Shown here piece after piece: positions 26,103-35,267 of a DNA stretch of 64,000 nt (position 1 is the stretch's first letter; each line of letters starts with the position of its first letter). Source of the DNA: CAWDVK01 sp963805715 (GTDB lineage Bacteria; Actinomycetota; Actinomycetes; Streptosporangiales; Streptosporangiaceae); NCBI GenBank assembly GCA_963805715.1, contig CAWDVK010000010.1, positions 40,514 through 104,513 of the forward strand. Reading direction: 5' to 3'. The translations under genes were made by a program, and so were the position numbers. The notes under the pieces are model-generated. The model was not told the DNA's origin and did not search any database. It was given only the letters and a program-made list of their open reading frames with translations.

Positions 26103-27146
26103 ATGACCGGCACGGCATTCATCGACTTCAGCGAGCAAGAGCACGGCAGCGACTCCAGTCTGGAAGCGGCGGCCAGGGAGGCGCTCGCGCGCTGGCTGAG
26201 CGACCATCCGGACGCGGGCAGCGAGCTAGAGGAAGCGTCGCGCGCCCACATCCATCTCCAGGAGATGGACGTGCGGGTCGCCGACGCGACGCGGGCGGCC
26301 TCGGATTCGGCGCAGCGGGCGGCCAGCCTGGCCGCCAAGCTCGACCCGGCCGGCCACCGGATCCTCGGGTTCGTTCCCGGAGCGCTCATCGTGGCCGCGC
26401 TGACCGTGCTGGACGGGGTCCCGCTGAACTGGGCGGCACAGGCCTTCGGCCTCAACAACGCGGGAACGTGGCTGATCACGGGCATCCTCCTGGTCGCGTC
26501 GGTCGGGGCCATGGCGGCCCTGGAGGTGACGCGCGGCGACGCGCGGCGCCGGGCCGGCCTGGCGGGCGTCCTGGCAGCGGCGTATGTCGCGCTGCTGGTG
26601 CTGCGCCTGCAGTTCCTCACGACCGTCGGCGGCGACTCGGTGAAGGCCGCGGCCCTGCAGGCGATGCTGCTCACCGGCATCTCGGCCAGCCTGGTCCTGC
26701 TGGGGTCCGCGGTCCTGGCCCGGACCCGGTCGCTGACCCTGGCTCGGGCCCGGACGGCGGCGCGGCGCTCCCGGCAGTACGCCGCGGCCTGCCAGGCCGC
26801 ACGGCGCCGGGCCGCCGAGAAGATGCAGCGGCACCTCGGCGCGCTGCGCCAGATGCTGCTGGTCCGGCTGTCCCTCGGCCCGGCCGCGCCGGCGGCGCCG
26901 GCCACGCCAGCTGGGCGGCCGCGCTCGAGGGGGCCGTCCGCTCGCTCTTCCCGGGCCTGTGACCGGTTCTGCCAGGCCGCTCCCCTGCCCGTTCCCGCCG
27001 TATCGTGGTCAGTGGCAGCGAGCTGCCGTGGCTGGCCGCGGCGCCGGGATGGCGGAGAGCCGGGCCGCACGACGCGAGAGCCGGGACATTGGCCGACCGG
27101 AAGAGGGACTGGCGCGATGACCATCGAGGCTCACGCCGGCCTATGA
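26103..27146 (+). CDS. Four-helix membrane protein with coiled tails, C-terminus possibly frameshifted
   Basis: The start at 26103 has AAGGAGG upstream. Residues 1-85 are soluble and acidic (SLEAAAREALARWLSDHPDA). Four hydrophobic segments follow, from ILGFVPGALIVAALTVLDGV to LTGISASLVLLGSAVL, then a basic helical tail (LTLARARTAARRSRQYAAAC). After about 26890 the translation turns into low-complexity sequence. In the neighbouring frame it reads ASWAAALEGAVRSLFPGL and stops at 26962, a much more natural end, so a single-base error or mutation near 26890-26910 is likely. The family is not known to me; the protein at 30271-31104 has the same design. Confidence 0.65.
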   Translation: MTGTAFIDFSEQEHGSDSSLEAAAREALARWLSDHPDAGSELEEASRAHIHLQEMDVRVADATRAASDSAQRAASLAAKLDPAGHRILGFVPGALIVAALTVLDGVPLNWAAQAFGLNNAGTWLITGILLVASVGAMAALEVTRGDARRRAGLAGVLAAAYVALLVLRLQFLTTVGGDSVKAAALQAMLLTGISASLVLLGSAVLARTRSLTLARARTAARRSRQYAAACQAARRRAAEKMQRHLGALRQMLLVRLSLGPAAPAAPATPAGRPRSRGPSARSSRACDRFCQAAPLPVPAVSWSVAASCRGWPRRRDGGEPGRTTREPGHWPTGRGTGAMTIEAHAGL

Positions 27147-27168
27147 CGGCGACACGGGCCAGGTGACG

Positions 27169-28815
27169 ATGGCAGGCCTGCCGACCGGGGCGGCGGGTGA
27201 GGCCATGCTCGTTCCCGTGCGCGGCCTGGAGCTGGTCTTCGACCGGGCGGACGGGCGGCTGGCCCGGGTGGTGATCGATCCTCCGGAGCCGGGCAGTCAT
27301 GGCGGGCCGGGGGGGCGCTGGGCCCAGGGCGAGCCCGGCGCGGCTGGCGGGCCGGGGGTGCGAAGCCTGACGGCGGTGCGCGGGGCCATGGGAGGGCGCG
27401 GGGCCATGGGAGGGCGCGGAGTCCCGGAAGGGCCCGCCGTGACTGGCGGTCCCGGCGACGCGGCCGCCGAGCCCGGCGCGGGAAAGGCAGCGCGGCTGCT
27501 GACGAAGCTCTTCGGCCAGGAGGTGCTGGAGGAGTTGCGCCGGGCCTCCTGGACGCAGGGCGGGCGGCGCGCGTTCTCGCCCGAGCCTGGCCTGGCCGCA
27601 GTCCTGTCGCGGCTGGCGCGGCTCGAAGCGGCCAGGTTCACCAGCCCGGTCCCGTCAGCGTCTCCGCTCTGGGCCGCGGAGGGGGCTGTCCTGGCCGAAC
27701 GGGCCGGCCTGCACGACCGGGCCCGTGAGCAGGCGCGGCAGGCGGCGGGCGGGCTCATGCGCCTGCTGAGCCGGGTGCCAGTCCCCGACGAGCTGTCCCG
27801 TGCCGTTCTCGCGGTCGCCCGCCTCGCCGAGGCGGACGATCCCGAGACCGCCCGCCAGCTGCGCGAAGGCGTTCGTCACGCACGGGCCGCCGCGCCCGGA
27901 CCGGACCTAGCCCGGCCTGCGGAGCTAGCAGAGCCTGTCGAGCCGGCCCGGCCTGCGGAGCTGGCACGGCTGACCGAGCTGGCCCGGCTGACCGGGCTGG
28001 CCCGGCCTGCCGACCTGGGCCGGCCTGCCGAGCTGGCCCGGCCGGTCTCCTGCCCTGGGTACCGGCAGCCCGGCGGGACCGCCGAGTGGCTGCCTGGCAT
28101 GGAATGGTCACTGGATCCCGGCCTGGTGCCGGACGGAATCTTCGCCCTCGGGCTCTCCCCCTGCTCCGACCTGCATGTGCAGCCCGATCCTGAGCGGTCC
28201 CGCCTGATGGTGGAGGCGCTGCTCGCGCCGGGAGCGGATCACGATGCCCTCGGCCGCTGCCGGGCGCGCCTCGTCGACCCGGCCGCCCGGCGGGTTCTGT
28301 CCCAGGGTTCCTTCACCGCGGCGGGCTCTCAGGCCCGAGCGGAGCTGCAGCTTCCCTCCCCGGCCTGCGAGACGCCGGGAGCATGGGTCGAGGTGGTGGA
28401 CGACGAGCACCGGCCGGTCCGCAGCGAGCGAGCGCGCCGCCTCCGCCGGGCGCTGCGCTGGGCCGACGCGGCGGTGCGCGCCCAGCATTGCCCGGCGGGC
28501 CTGGCGCCGGCGTTCACCGGCCGGGACTGGACGGCGCTCGCGGCCACGGCCTGGCGGCACTGCCAGTACAACTGGGAGCGCACCGGGGATACCGCCCGCG
28601 CTTACCTGGCCGGCACGCGGCTCGCGGCCCTGGATCCGCGCAGCCGCGCGCCGGAACCGCCATCATCCTGGGCTGCCGAGCTCGCCGCCCTTCCTCCGGT
28701 GCAGGAGCCCGCGTTCCTCGCCGAGACGGTCGGAGACTGGAAGACGGTCGCGGACTGGAAGACGGTCGCGGACTGGAAGACGGTCGCGGACTGGAGCACC
28801 ATGGTGGATTCGTAA
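27169..28815 (+). CDS. Repeat-containing protein of unknown function
   Basis: A protein of about 548 residues (GTG 27163 is an alternative start). Residues 1-35 look like a strand-rich cap. A Gly-rich stretch follows, then helices at about 105-240 (KAARLLTKLFGQEVLEELRR). A leucine-containing repeat, PAELARLTELARLTGLARP, covers about 245-290. A central domain (290-480) contains HCQYNWERTGDTARAYLAGT. At the end the six-residue unit DWKTVA is repeated. No catalytic motif or signal peptide was found. It is flanked by two four-helix membrane proteins and an OmpA-like lipoprotein and may work with them. Confidence 0.6.
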   Translation: MAGLPTGAAGEAMLVPVRGLELVFDRADGRLARVVIDPPEPGSHGGPGGRWAQGEPGAAGGPGVRSLTAVRGAMGGRGAMGGRGVPEGPAVTGGPGDAAAEPGAGKAARLLTKLFGQEVLEELRRASWTQGGRRAFSPEPGLAAVLSRLARLEAARFTSPVPSASPLWAAEGAVLAERAGLHDRAREQARQAAGGLMRLLSRVPVPDELSRAVLAVARLAEADDPETARQLREGVRHARAAAPGPDLARPAELAEPVEPARPAELARLTELARLTGLARPADLGRPAELARPVSCPGYRQPGGTAEWLPGMEWSLDPGLVPDGIFALGLSPCSDLHVQPDPERSRLMVEALLAPGADHDALGRCRARLVDPAARRVLSQGSFTAAGSQARAELQLPSPACETPGAWVEVVDDEHRPVRSERARRLRRALRWADAAVRAQHCPAGLAPAFTGRDWTALAATAWRHCQYNWERTGDTARAYLAGTRLAALDPRSRAPEPPSSWAAELAALPPVQEPAFLAETVGDWKTVADWKTVADWKTVADWSTMVDS

Positions 28816-28862
28816 ACGGGCGGGACTGAGTAAACGGGCGGGACTGAGTAAACGGGCGGGAC
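28735..28862. repeat. Two adjacent 18-base tandem arrays
   Basis: Inside the gene, GACTGGAAGACGGTCGCG repeats three times from 28735 and starts a fourth copy, encoding DWKTVA. Directly after the stop codon a different 18-base unit, TAAACGGGCGGGACTGAG, repeats from 28813, 28831 and 28849 (last copy partial). Both arrays have the same unit length but unrelated sequence. Confidence 0.85.
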
Positions 28863-28890
28863 GGAAAGGCCCGGACACGCGCGCAGGCGG

Positions 28891-30078
28891 TCAGGACCGG
28901 CTGCTGACCGGTTCCTCGACGACGATGGTCACCCGGCGGTTGGCCGCGGACGGGCCAGGGGCGATGAGATTGCTGGCCCCGTGCCCGACGACCACCAGGG
29001 ATGACGCCGGGATGCCGGCGGATTCCAGGAAGCTGGCCACAGCGGCGGCCCTGGCGTAGGACAGCAGGTAGTTCCCGCCGGGAGTGCCCGGCGTCGACGC
29101 GTAGCCGTTGATCACCGCGGCGGCTCCGGGCCGGCGCAGCAGCGGCAGCAGCCCGGCGAGCAGCTGGGCTGCTCCCGGCTGCAGGACCGCGCTGCCGTTG
29201 GCAAACAGAGCCGAGCCGGAGAGCGTCTCCGTCACGAGCTGCTGGCTCAGGCCCTCGGTGATGAGCCGGGCCAGCTGCGCGTCGGTTGCCTCCGGGCCCA
29301 GGATGGTGGCCCGCATCGCGCCGGCGCGCAGCAGATCGGCCTGGGCGGCGCTGGCCGCATCCGCGGCGGGCAGGAACGATGTCACGACGATCACGTCGTC
29401 TCCGGCCAGCTCCCCCGCCGTCAGCGCGCCGCCGAGGCTGGCCGCGTAGAGCAGCACAACGCGCCGCGGCCCGAACGGGTTACCGGCCTGCTCCTGGAGG
29501 CCGGCCAGCGCGCTGGCCGCCAGAGCGCACTGCCCCCCCAGCGTGCCAGGCCCTGCACCCGTCGCGGGCAGCTGGGCCGGCCTCGCCATGGCCGCCAGCC
29601 CGCGCGCCCAGCGCGACACGGCCGCCGCGGTGCGCGCCGCGACGGCCCGCCGCGCGGAGCTGATCGTGCCGTGCCAGGCCTTCAGGAGATTCCGGTACTG
29701 AGCCCACTGGAAGGACGTGGCCCCCGAGCCCGGCGCAGCCGGCTTGCCGGAGACGACTACCGTCGCCGGCCCGGGCGCACCGGCCGAGATGACCTGTCCG
29801 AGCGGGGCACCGGGCCGGAGGATGACAGCATCTTCCCCGGCCCTGGCCGTGCCGGCGACCAGCGGGAGCAGCGGCGGGCCGGCCGCCGCGGCGGGTGCCA
29901 CGGTCACGAGCACCGACGGCGCGACCTGCTCGGTGACGGTAACCGGATGGCCGCCGGGTGCGGCAGCTGTCAGGCTGGTCAGTCCGCAGCCAGCGATCAC
30001 GGCCGCGAGGACGGCCGCGAGGACGGCCGCCCCGGCGGCCTGGCAGCTTCCTCGCGTGACCTTGCGCACCGCTCTCAC
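28891..30078 (-). CDS. OmpA-family lipoprotein
   Basis: A 395-residue exported protein. The signal peptide ends in a lipobox (VIAGC, Cys31). A middle domain (about 215-290) contains VVLLYAASLGG and DDVIVVTSFLPAADAASAAQ. The C-terminal 110 residues are an OmpA-like domain: LLPLLRRPGAAAVINGYAST, then YLLSYARAAAVASFLESAGI, VVVGHGASN and NRRVTIVVEE. OmpA-like domains bind peptidoglycan, so the protein probably links membrane and wall. It is encoded on the strand opposite its neighbours. Confidence 0.82.
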   Translation of the reverse strand: MRAVRKVTRGSCQAAGAAVLAAVLAAVIAGCGLTSLTAAAPGGHPVTVTEQVAPSVLVTVAPAAAAGPPLLPLVAGTARAGEDAVILRPGAPLGQVISAGAPGPATVVVSGKPAAPGSGATSFQWAQYRNLLKAWHGTISSARRAVAARTAAAVSRWARGLAAMARPAQLPATGAGPGTLGGQCALAASALAGLQEQAGNPFGPRRVVLLYAASLGGALTAGELAGDDVIVVTSFLPAADAASAAQADLLRAGAMRATILGPEATDAQLARLITEGLSQQLVTETLSGSALFANGSAVLQPGAAQLLAGLLPLLRRPGAAAVINGYASTPGTPGGNYLLSYARAAAVASFLESAGIPASSLVVVGHGASNLIAPGPSAANRRVTIVVEEPVSSRS

Positions 30079-30270
30079 CTCTGTCGCTCGGCCCGGGCGG
30101 GCACCGCGGGCTCTGGCTCTCGTTCAGAACGAGGACGGGCCGCGGTCGTCCTGACACCGGCCCGGCTGCCTGCCGTGGGCCCGGCCCCGGCCGGCGGCCG
30201 ACTCTGTCAGGCCGCGACGCCGATCGCCTCTTCAGGGGGGAACCGGGCCCGCACACGACAGGGAGGAACC

Positions 30271-31104
30271 GTGCAGCCAGCACCCGCGCTCACGCCGTCC
30301 CGGATCGTGGGCGACCTGCTCGCCTCGCACCCGGAGGCCGCGGCCCTGCTCGCCGAGGCCAGCCACCGCCAGGCGCTGGCCGCGCACTCCGCCGCGGCGG
30401 CCGGCCAGACGTTCGCCGCCGAGCAGGCAGCCCGGCTCCGCCACCAGGAACTGCGGCACCTGCTGGACCCGCGGCGCCGCCGCGGCATTCATCTCGGCGC
30501 CGGGCTCGTGCTGCTCGCCGCGGCCGCGGCCGGCCTGGCCGTGCTCGATCGCGTAGAGCTCGGCGGCGTGCTCGGCAAGCCGCTGGCCACGCAGGTCGCC
30601 ATCGCGGCGGCCGCGGTGTGGCTGGCCGGAGCCTGGTCCGCGGCGCTGGCCAGCCGGGAGGGCCGCCGGGGCCTTGTCGCGGCGCTCGCCGCCGCGGCCG
30701 CTGCGCTGGCCCTGCTGCTCGCGGCGCTCCACGGTCTCGGCTCATCGCAGGCCAGTACCGGGGGATCCAGTACCGGGGGATGGAGTAACACGGGCCTGGG
30801 CGTCCTGGCGGCCGGGCTGATCGGCGGGCTCGCCACTGGCGCTGCCGCGCTGATCGGGCGGCTGGAATCCGCCTCGGTTCTGCTGGCCCGGTGCCGGTGG
30901 CGGCGGCTGGCCGCCGAGCACCAGGCCGCGGTCCGGCAGGCGCGCGCCGACGCCGAGGCAGCCGCCATATCGGCGACCGCCTGGCTTGGCCTGGTGCGCA
31001 GGCAGGTGGCGGCCGCCGGGTGCGGGACCGACGGGCATCTCGCCCAGGCCACGCTGCTGCTCGCCGCTGCGCTGCATGAGCCCTGCCGGCCGCGCCTGCC
31101 CTGA
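30271..31104 (+). CDS. Four-helix membrane protein, related in design to 26103-27146
   Basis: A 277-residue protein starting with GTG 30271 behind GGGAGGAACC. A soluble N-terminus (IVGDLLASHPEAAALLAEAS) precedes four hydrophobic segments (first HLGAGLVLLAAAAAGLAVLD) and a helical tail (RWRRLAAEHQAAVRQARADA). The segment GLAVLDRVELGG aligns with AALTVLDGVPLN of the protein at 26103, and both have the same order of parts, so they are probably distant paralogues. Function is unknown. It is divergent from the OmpA-like lipoprotein gene. Confidence 0.7.
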   Translation: MQPAPALTPSRIVGDLLASHPEAAALLAEASHRQALAAHSAAAAGQTFAAEQAARLRHQELRHLLDPRRRRGIHLGAGLVLLAAAAAGLAVLDRVELGGVLGKPLATQVAIAAAAVWLAGAWSAALASREGRRGLVAALAAAAAALALLLAALHGLGSSQASTGGSSTGGWSNTGLGVLAAGLIGGLATGAAALIGRLESASVLLARCRWRRLAAEHQAAVRQARADAEAAAISATAWLGLVRRQVAAAGCGTDGHLAQATLLLAAALHEPCRPRLP

Positions 31105-31196
31105 AGGCGGGTCCGGCCACCCTGCCGCGGTCCGCCAGCCGGATCGAGTTCGAGGCCAGCGTGCCCTCGCCGGCTGACCAGGGTGATGATCTCGCG

Positions 31197-32516
31197 TTAT
31201 GCCCGCGCGGGTGAGCCCTCCCGGACGACGTGACGCAGGTCCGCGCCGTCGTAGACCTGGCGGGGCCGCTGGATCTTCTGCTCGGGGTCGAGAATCCCTT
31301 CCTCCCACTGGGCGAGCCAGCCTGGCGTGCGGCCGATCGCGAACAGCACCGGGAACATCTCCACCGGGAATCCCATGGCCTGGTAGATGATGCCGGAGTA
31401 GAAGTCCACGTTCGGGTACAGCTTGTGGCTGACGAAGTACTCGTCGTCCAGCGCGATCCGCTCCAGCTCCAGCGCGATGTCCAGCAGCGGGTTACGCCCG
31501 GTGACCTCGAATACCTGGTCGGCGACGCCCTTGATCAGGGTGGCGCGCGGGTCGAAGTTCTTGTAGACGCGGTGGCCGAAGCCCATCAGCCGGAAGTCGC
31601 CCTGCTTCACCCGCCGGATGTAGTCGGGCACCTGGTCGACCGACCCGATCTGGTTCAGCATCCGGAGCACCTGCTCGTTGGCCCCGCCGTGCAGCGGCCC
31701 GTAGAGCGCCGCCGCCGCGGCCGCGGCCGCCGAGTACGGGTCGGAGTGGGCGCTGCCGACCGCGCGCATCACGTTGGCCGAGCAGTTCTGCTCATGATCG
31801 GCGTGCAGGATGAACAGCACGTCGATGGCCTTCTCGAGCACCGGGTCGGGGCGGTAGTTCAGCTCCCCGGCCTTGCGCAGCATGGACAGGAAGTTGCCCG
31901 CGTAGGACAGCGTGTTGTCCGGATAGGAGTACGGCATGCCGACCGCGTGCCGGTAGGCGAACGCCGCCAGGGTCGGCATCTTCGCGATCAGCCGCTGGAT
32001 CTGCTTCTGCCGGTTCTCGGTGTCGAAGATCGCCTTGGCGTCCGGGTAGAAGGTCGAGAGCGCGGCCACCGTGCTGACCAGGATCCCCATCGGGTGGGCG
32101 TCGTGGTGGAAGCCGTCGATGAACTTCTTGATGTTCTCGTGCACGAAGGTGTGGTGCATGATGTCGTAGGTCCAGGCCTGCTCCTCCTCGGGAGTAGGCA
32201 GCTCGCCGTTCAGCAGCAGGTAGGCGACCTGGAGGAACGAGCAGTTATCGGCCAGCTCCTCGATCGGGTAGCCGCGGTAGCGCAGGATCCCGCGCTCGCC
32301 GTCGATGAAGGTGACCGTGCTGCGACAGCTCGCGGTATTCAGGAACGCCGGGTCATACAACAGCAGTCCCGGATCCTCCTCGGACGTCGTGACCTGGCCC
32401 AGGTCGGTGGCCCGGATCGTGCCCTGCGAGATCGGGATGTCGTAGCTGAGGCCGGTCCTGCTGTCGGTGACGTGCAGCGTTCCGTCCCTGCCGCTAGCAC
32501 CGTTGGGCGAGCTCAT
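31197..32516 (-). CDS. gltA: Citrate synthase
   Basis: A citrate synthase of about 439 residues, the usual size. It condenses acetyl-CoA and oxaloacetate at entry to the citric acid cycle. Active-site signatures are present: HADHEQNCSANVMRAVGSAH, YGPLHGGANEQVL, and GFGHRVYKNFDPRA. An N-terminal strand domain (LHVTDSRTGLSYDIPI) is typical of the hexameric bacterial type. Starts at 32516 and 32525 are both possible, with GGGAAGAG upstream; a frame extending to 32768 is not conserved-looking. It is not in an obvious operon. Confidence 0.93.
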   Translation of the reverse strand: MSSPNGASGRDGTLHVTDSRTGLSYDIPISQGTIRATDLGQVTTSEEDPGLLLYDPAFLNTASCRSTVTFIDGERGILRYRGYPIEELADNCSFLQVAYLLLNGELPTPEEEQAWTYDIMHHTFVHENIKKFIDGFHHDAHPMGILVSTVAALSTFYPDAKAIFDTENRQKQIQRLIAKMPTLAAFAYRHAVGMPYSYPDNTLSYAGNFLSMLRKAGELNYRPDPVLEKAIDVLFILHADHEQNCSANVMRAVGSAHSDPYSAAAAAAAALYGPLHGGANEQVLRMLNQIGSVDQVPDYIRRVKQGDFRLMGFGHRVYKNFDPRATLIKGVADQVFEVTGRNPLLDIALELERIALDDEYFVSHKLYPNVDFYSGIIYQAMGFPVEMFPVLFAIGRTPGWLAQWEEGILDPEQKIQRPRQVYDGADLRHVVREGSPARA

Positions 32517-32905
32517 CGCGACCATCTCTTCCCTTTCAGCAGTTATGCCCTCTATCGGCGGCGGCGCGGTCTCCCCGGCCGTCATCTCGTATAACGTCCC
32601 CGAGCTGATCAACATGCCTGAGCCGGGCTGTCCGCTCCGGCGGGTCGCCCGGCCCGGTGGTGCCGAGCTCCCGGCGGAGCCCGTTCCTCCACCAATGATG
32701 TTAAGTTGACCGGATTCTGCCCGCGGGAGGGGGTAGCCAGCCGCAAAAGGGCTGGTGATTTCCTGCACAGTCGCTGGGCCCGGCGGCGGCGTGGCGCCGG
32801 CCTGGCGCCGGGAGCCGCTTCACACCGTCCAGTCGAGCTGCGGCTCAGGGATGGCGAGCTTCCGGCCGTGAGCCTGGGCCTCGACCGGCGAAACGACCGC
32901 AGGTC

Positions 32906-34603
32906 CTAGCGCTTCACCAGCACCCTGGCCAGCGGCGCCAGCGCTCTGCTGGTCTCGTCGGGGTCGAACGCTGCCGGGTCGAACTCGGCGGCCGACTCCA
33001 GTCCCAGCCACTCCAGCATGTCGGCGTGCTGCTCGTCGCCGGGATCGGCCAGAACGGCCAGCAGCTCCTGGTAGCCCCAGATCCCGCCGCAGTCCTCCGG
33101 CGGGCAGGCCCGGCGCCCGGCCGTGCACCGCGGGTAGGCCACGCCCGGCTCGGCCGGCCGTACGTCCTCCACCACGATGTCGTGCTCCCAGCCGTCCCCG
33201 AAGTCGTAGGTGTAGCGCACGCGGTCGCCGGGATCGGGCGCGACGGCGGCCAGTTTCCTGGACGCGGCGCTGCGGAAGCCCAGCTCGCGGTCGGCAATGC
33301 CGTACTCGCCGTCCGGCGCGGAAAAGACCCACAGGTGACTGTCTTCCCAGCCGAACGCCTGCTGGATCACGTCATGCAGCCGCCGGACGGTGATGTCCGA
33401 CGGCACTTCCAGGCGGCGCCAGATCGGCGGCCGCGCCCCGCGCAGTGTGATCTTCACCCGGTGGACGTCCCGGCTGCCCGGGCCTGAGGCCGGGCCTCGC
33501 CGTCCGTTCCGGGAGGCGCGGCCGGCCGCCGGGCTGGCCGCGCCGCGGGACGCGTACCGCGACGGCAGCTGGCCGCCCGCGGGCAGCAGCTCGGCCCGCG
33601 CCCGCAACAGGCCCAGGTAGCAGGCCACGTCCTCGACCTGATCAGGCTCGACCGGGCAGGGCTGCCTGCCCAGCGCCAGCTCCAGGATCGCCCGGGCCTC
33701 CGCGGGCTGATAGTCGCGGAACTCCAGGCCGGCTCGGGAGCCCTCGGCACGATACCGGGACCGGATCCAGTCGGGACTGTCGCTGACAAAGCAATCCTTG
33801 ACCCCGCCGCCAAGGTCATGATCAATCAGAACGACGACCGCGTGCCGGCGGCGCCCGTAGCTGAACGTCATCGCCAGCGACTGCTGCGCGCCGAGGTCAT
33901 CGCGGTAGCCGAAGCACTTGCCCGGCTTAGGCTGACCGAGCCCTGCTGTCCAGGGCAGGTCGGTCTGGCCAGCGCTGACCAGCCTGTCCCCCGCCGCCTG
34001 CGCCGGCTCCCTGACCTCGGCCGGCCCGATGGCGGCCAGCAGCCGCAGCATGGCCAGCGCCTCCCCGCTGCCCTGGCCCTCGGCCTGCCCGATCAGCTCC
34101 AGCAGCAGGGTCGGCAGGCCTACGTCGGCCGGCGCCATCTGGCCGATCACGCTGAGGAACTCGAAGCCGCTCAGCTCCGCGCTCAGCTGGTCACAGCCCG
34201 GCTCCAGCAGCGGCTCGAAGGACTCCAGCAGGCCGTTCAGCGACTCCTCCGGTGACGGGAGCACGCCAGCCTGGGCCAGCTGGTCGAGGGCGTCCTCCGC
34301 GCTGGCGGCGTTGTCCAGGAGCGCCAGAATCTCAGCCGGCGCACCGGCGGCGGCCAGGCTGCGGCGCAGGCCCGCCAGCTGTTCCAGCTCGGCTAGTTCG
34401 TCGAGCTGGACCAGCTCTGCCTGCTGCTCCGGCTCGGTGCCGGCGGGCTGGATGCTGGCGGGCTCGGCACTGGCGGGCTCGGCACTGGCGGGCTCGGTGC
34501 CGACGGGCTCGGTGCCGGCGGGGTTGGTGCCGGCGGGGTTGGCCGGGCTGACCAGAGTGAGCCGGGAGTTTCGTTTTGACTTGATGCGCCGCGTATTCGC
34601 CAC
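32906..34603 (-). CDS. pRiA4b ORF-3-like family protein
   Basis: A 565-residue protein beginning with GTG at 34603. Its C-terminal part (about 375-545) contains the pRiA4b ORF-3-like domain: VKITLRGARPPIWRRLEVPS, LHDVIQQAFGWEDSHLWVF, RVRYTYDFGDGWEHDIVVED and CPPEDCGGIWGYQEL. The N-terminus holds a run of GTEPASAEPAS-type repeats, and the middle part is helical and acidic. The family was first seen on plasmids and near mobile elements; its role is unknown. Two pairs of Cys flank the final motif. Confidence 0.88.
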   Translation of the reverse strand: MANTRRIKSKRNSRLTLVSPANPAGTNPAGTEPVGTEPASAEPASAEPASIQPAGTEPEQQAELVQLDELAELEQLAGLRRSLAAAGAPAEILALLDNAASAEDALDQLAQAGVLPSPEESLNGLLESFEPLLEPGCDQLSAELSGFEFLSVIGQMAPADVGLPTLLLELIGQAEGQGSGEALAMLRLLAAIGPAEVREPAQAAGDRLVSAGQTDLPWTAGLGQPKPGKCFGYRDDLGAQQSLAMTFSYGRRRHAVVVLIDHDLGGGVKDCFVSDSPDWIRSRYRAEGSRAGLEFRDYQPAEARAILELALGRQPCPVEPDQVEDVACYLGLLRARAELLPAGGQLPSRYASRGAASPAAGRASRNGRRGPASGPGSRDVHRVKITLRGARPPIWRRLEVPSDITVRRLHDVIQQAFGWEDSHLWVFSAPDGEYGIADRELGFRSAASRKLAAVAPDPGDRVRYTYDFGDGWEHDIVVEDVRPAEPGVAYPRCTAGRRACPPEDCGGIWGYQELLAVLADPGDEQHADMLEWLGLESAAEFDPAAFDPDETSRALAPLARVLVKR

Positions 34604-34703
34604 CCATCTATCGTGTCAGCGTGCTCCGGGTCGTGCCGCCGGATAGGCAGAAACCAGGACTCGGTGCCGTCGCTGCGGCGGCGTGGCCCTGGCAGGCCGG
34701 ATG

Positions 34704-34922
34704 CTACTGCGGGATGAAGGCGCCCCAGGACGGGGTCACCACTATCAGACCCTCATCCCGCAGGACGACCAGCGCGCGCCTCGCCGTCCCGATGCTGACC
34801 TCATACTGCGCAGCGATCTGCCGGACGCTGGGGATCTGCTCGCCGGGAAGCCACTCGCCAGCCTCGATCCGGTCGCGCAGTGCGGCACTAACGGCCCGGT
34901 ATGGCGGCTGTGCCTGGCGCAT
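34704..34922 (-). CDS. Short GntR-family repressor
   Basis: A 72-residue protein consisting only of the winged helix-turn-helix: RAVSAALRDRIEAGEWLPGE, SVRQIAAQYEVSIGTARRAL and VLRDEGLIVVTP. It lacks an effector domain, as do the minimal GntR proteins often found in conjugative or secondary regions. ATG 34922 was chosen because the residues above it are unconserved. It is divergent from the gene at 35043 and probably controls it and itself through the palindromes between them. Confidence 0.85.
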   Translation of the reverse strand: MRQAQPPYRAVSAALRDRIEAGEWLPGEQIPSVRQIAAQYEVSIGTARRALVVLRDEGLIVVTPSWGAFIPQ

Positions 34923-34962
34923 GTGGCCGACCGTAGGTCTCTCATGATCACCCCGCCACACT

Positions 34963-35001
34963 ACTGTTCTAGCAGTATTAACTGTATGAGCTGTACTAGA
35001 G
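34963..35001. promoter_or_regulatory. Palindromic operator candidates between divergent genes
   Basis: ACTGTTCTAGCAGT (34963-34976) is a near-perfect palindrome, and a related CTGTACTAGAG follows at 34991-35001. The intervening bases include CTGTATGAG. The AT-rich composition and the position between a GntR gene and its divergent neighbour fit operator sites. Confidence 0.55.
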
Positions 35002-35042
35002 TGGGCCGGGCAGCACGCGGGAGGGCCTTCAGAAGGAGCCAC

Positions 35043-35258
35043 ATGGACAGATCAGATACCAGCGACTTAACCGACCTTCGCTGGCACTGGGAGGACGTTT
35101 ACCGCATCGACTACGACTACCGGGACGGCCACTGGTCGGCGGAGCCACTTCATGGCCAGCCAGGCACGCTCACCGCGCCTACGGCTATGGAACTCAGGCT
35201 GAAGATCCGCGACGACTACGCCGAGCGCAGGGTGCGCGAGCAAGGCGGCGCTGGTTAG
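35043..35258 (+). CDS. Small hypothetical protein, GntR-linked
   Basis: A 71-residue acidic protein starting at 35043 with AAGGAG eight bases upstream. It has a clear middle motif (DLRWHWEDVYRIDYDYRDGHW) with many aromatic residues and ends in an amphipathic helix (AMELRLKIRDDYAERRV). I do not recognise the family. The shared intergenic region suggests control by the neighbouring GntR repressor. Confidence 0.65.
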   Translation: MDRSDTSDLTDLRWHWEDVYRIDYDYRDGHWSAEPLHGQPGTLTAPTAMELRLKIRDDYAERRVREQGGAG

Positions 35259-35267
35259 CAGGCAAGA

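Noticed and set aside
31230..32594. 454-codon plus-strand frame opposite citrate synthase
   Set aside because: The shadow of a highly conserved enzyme; its translation resembles no protein.
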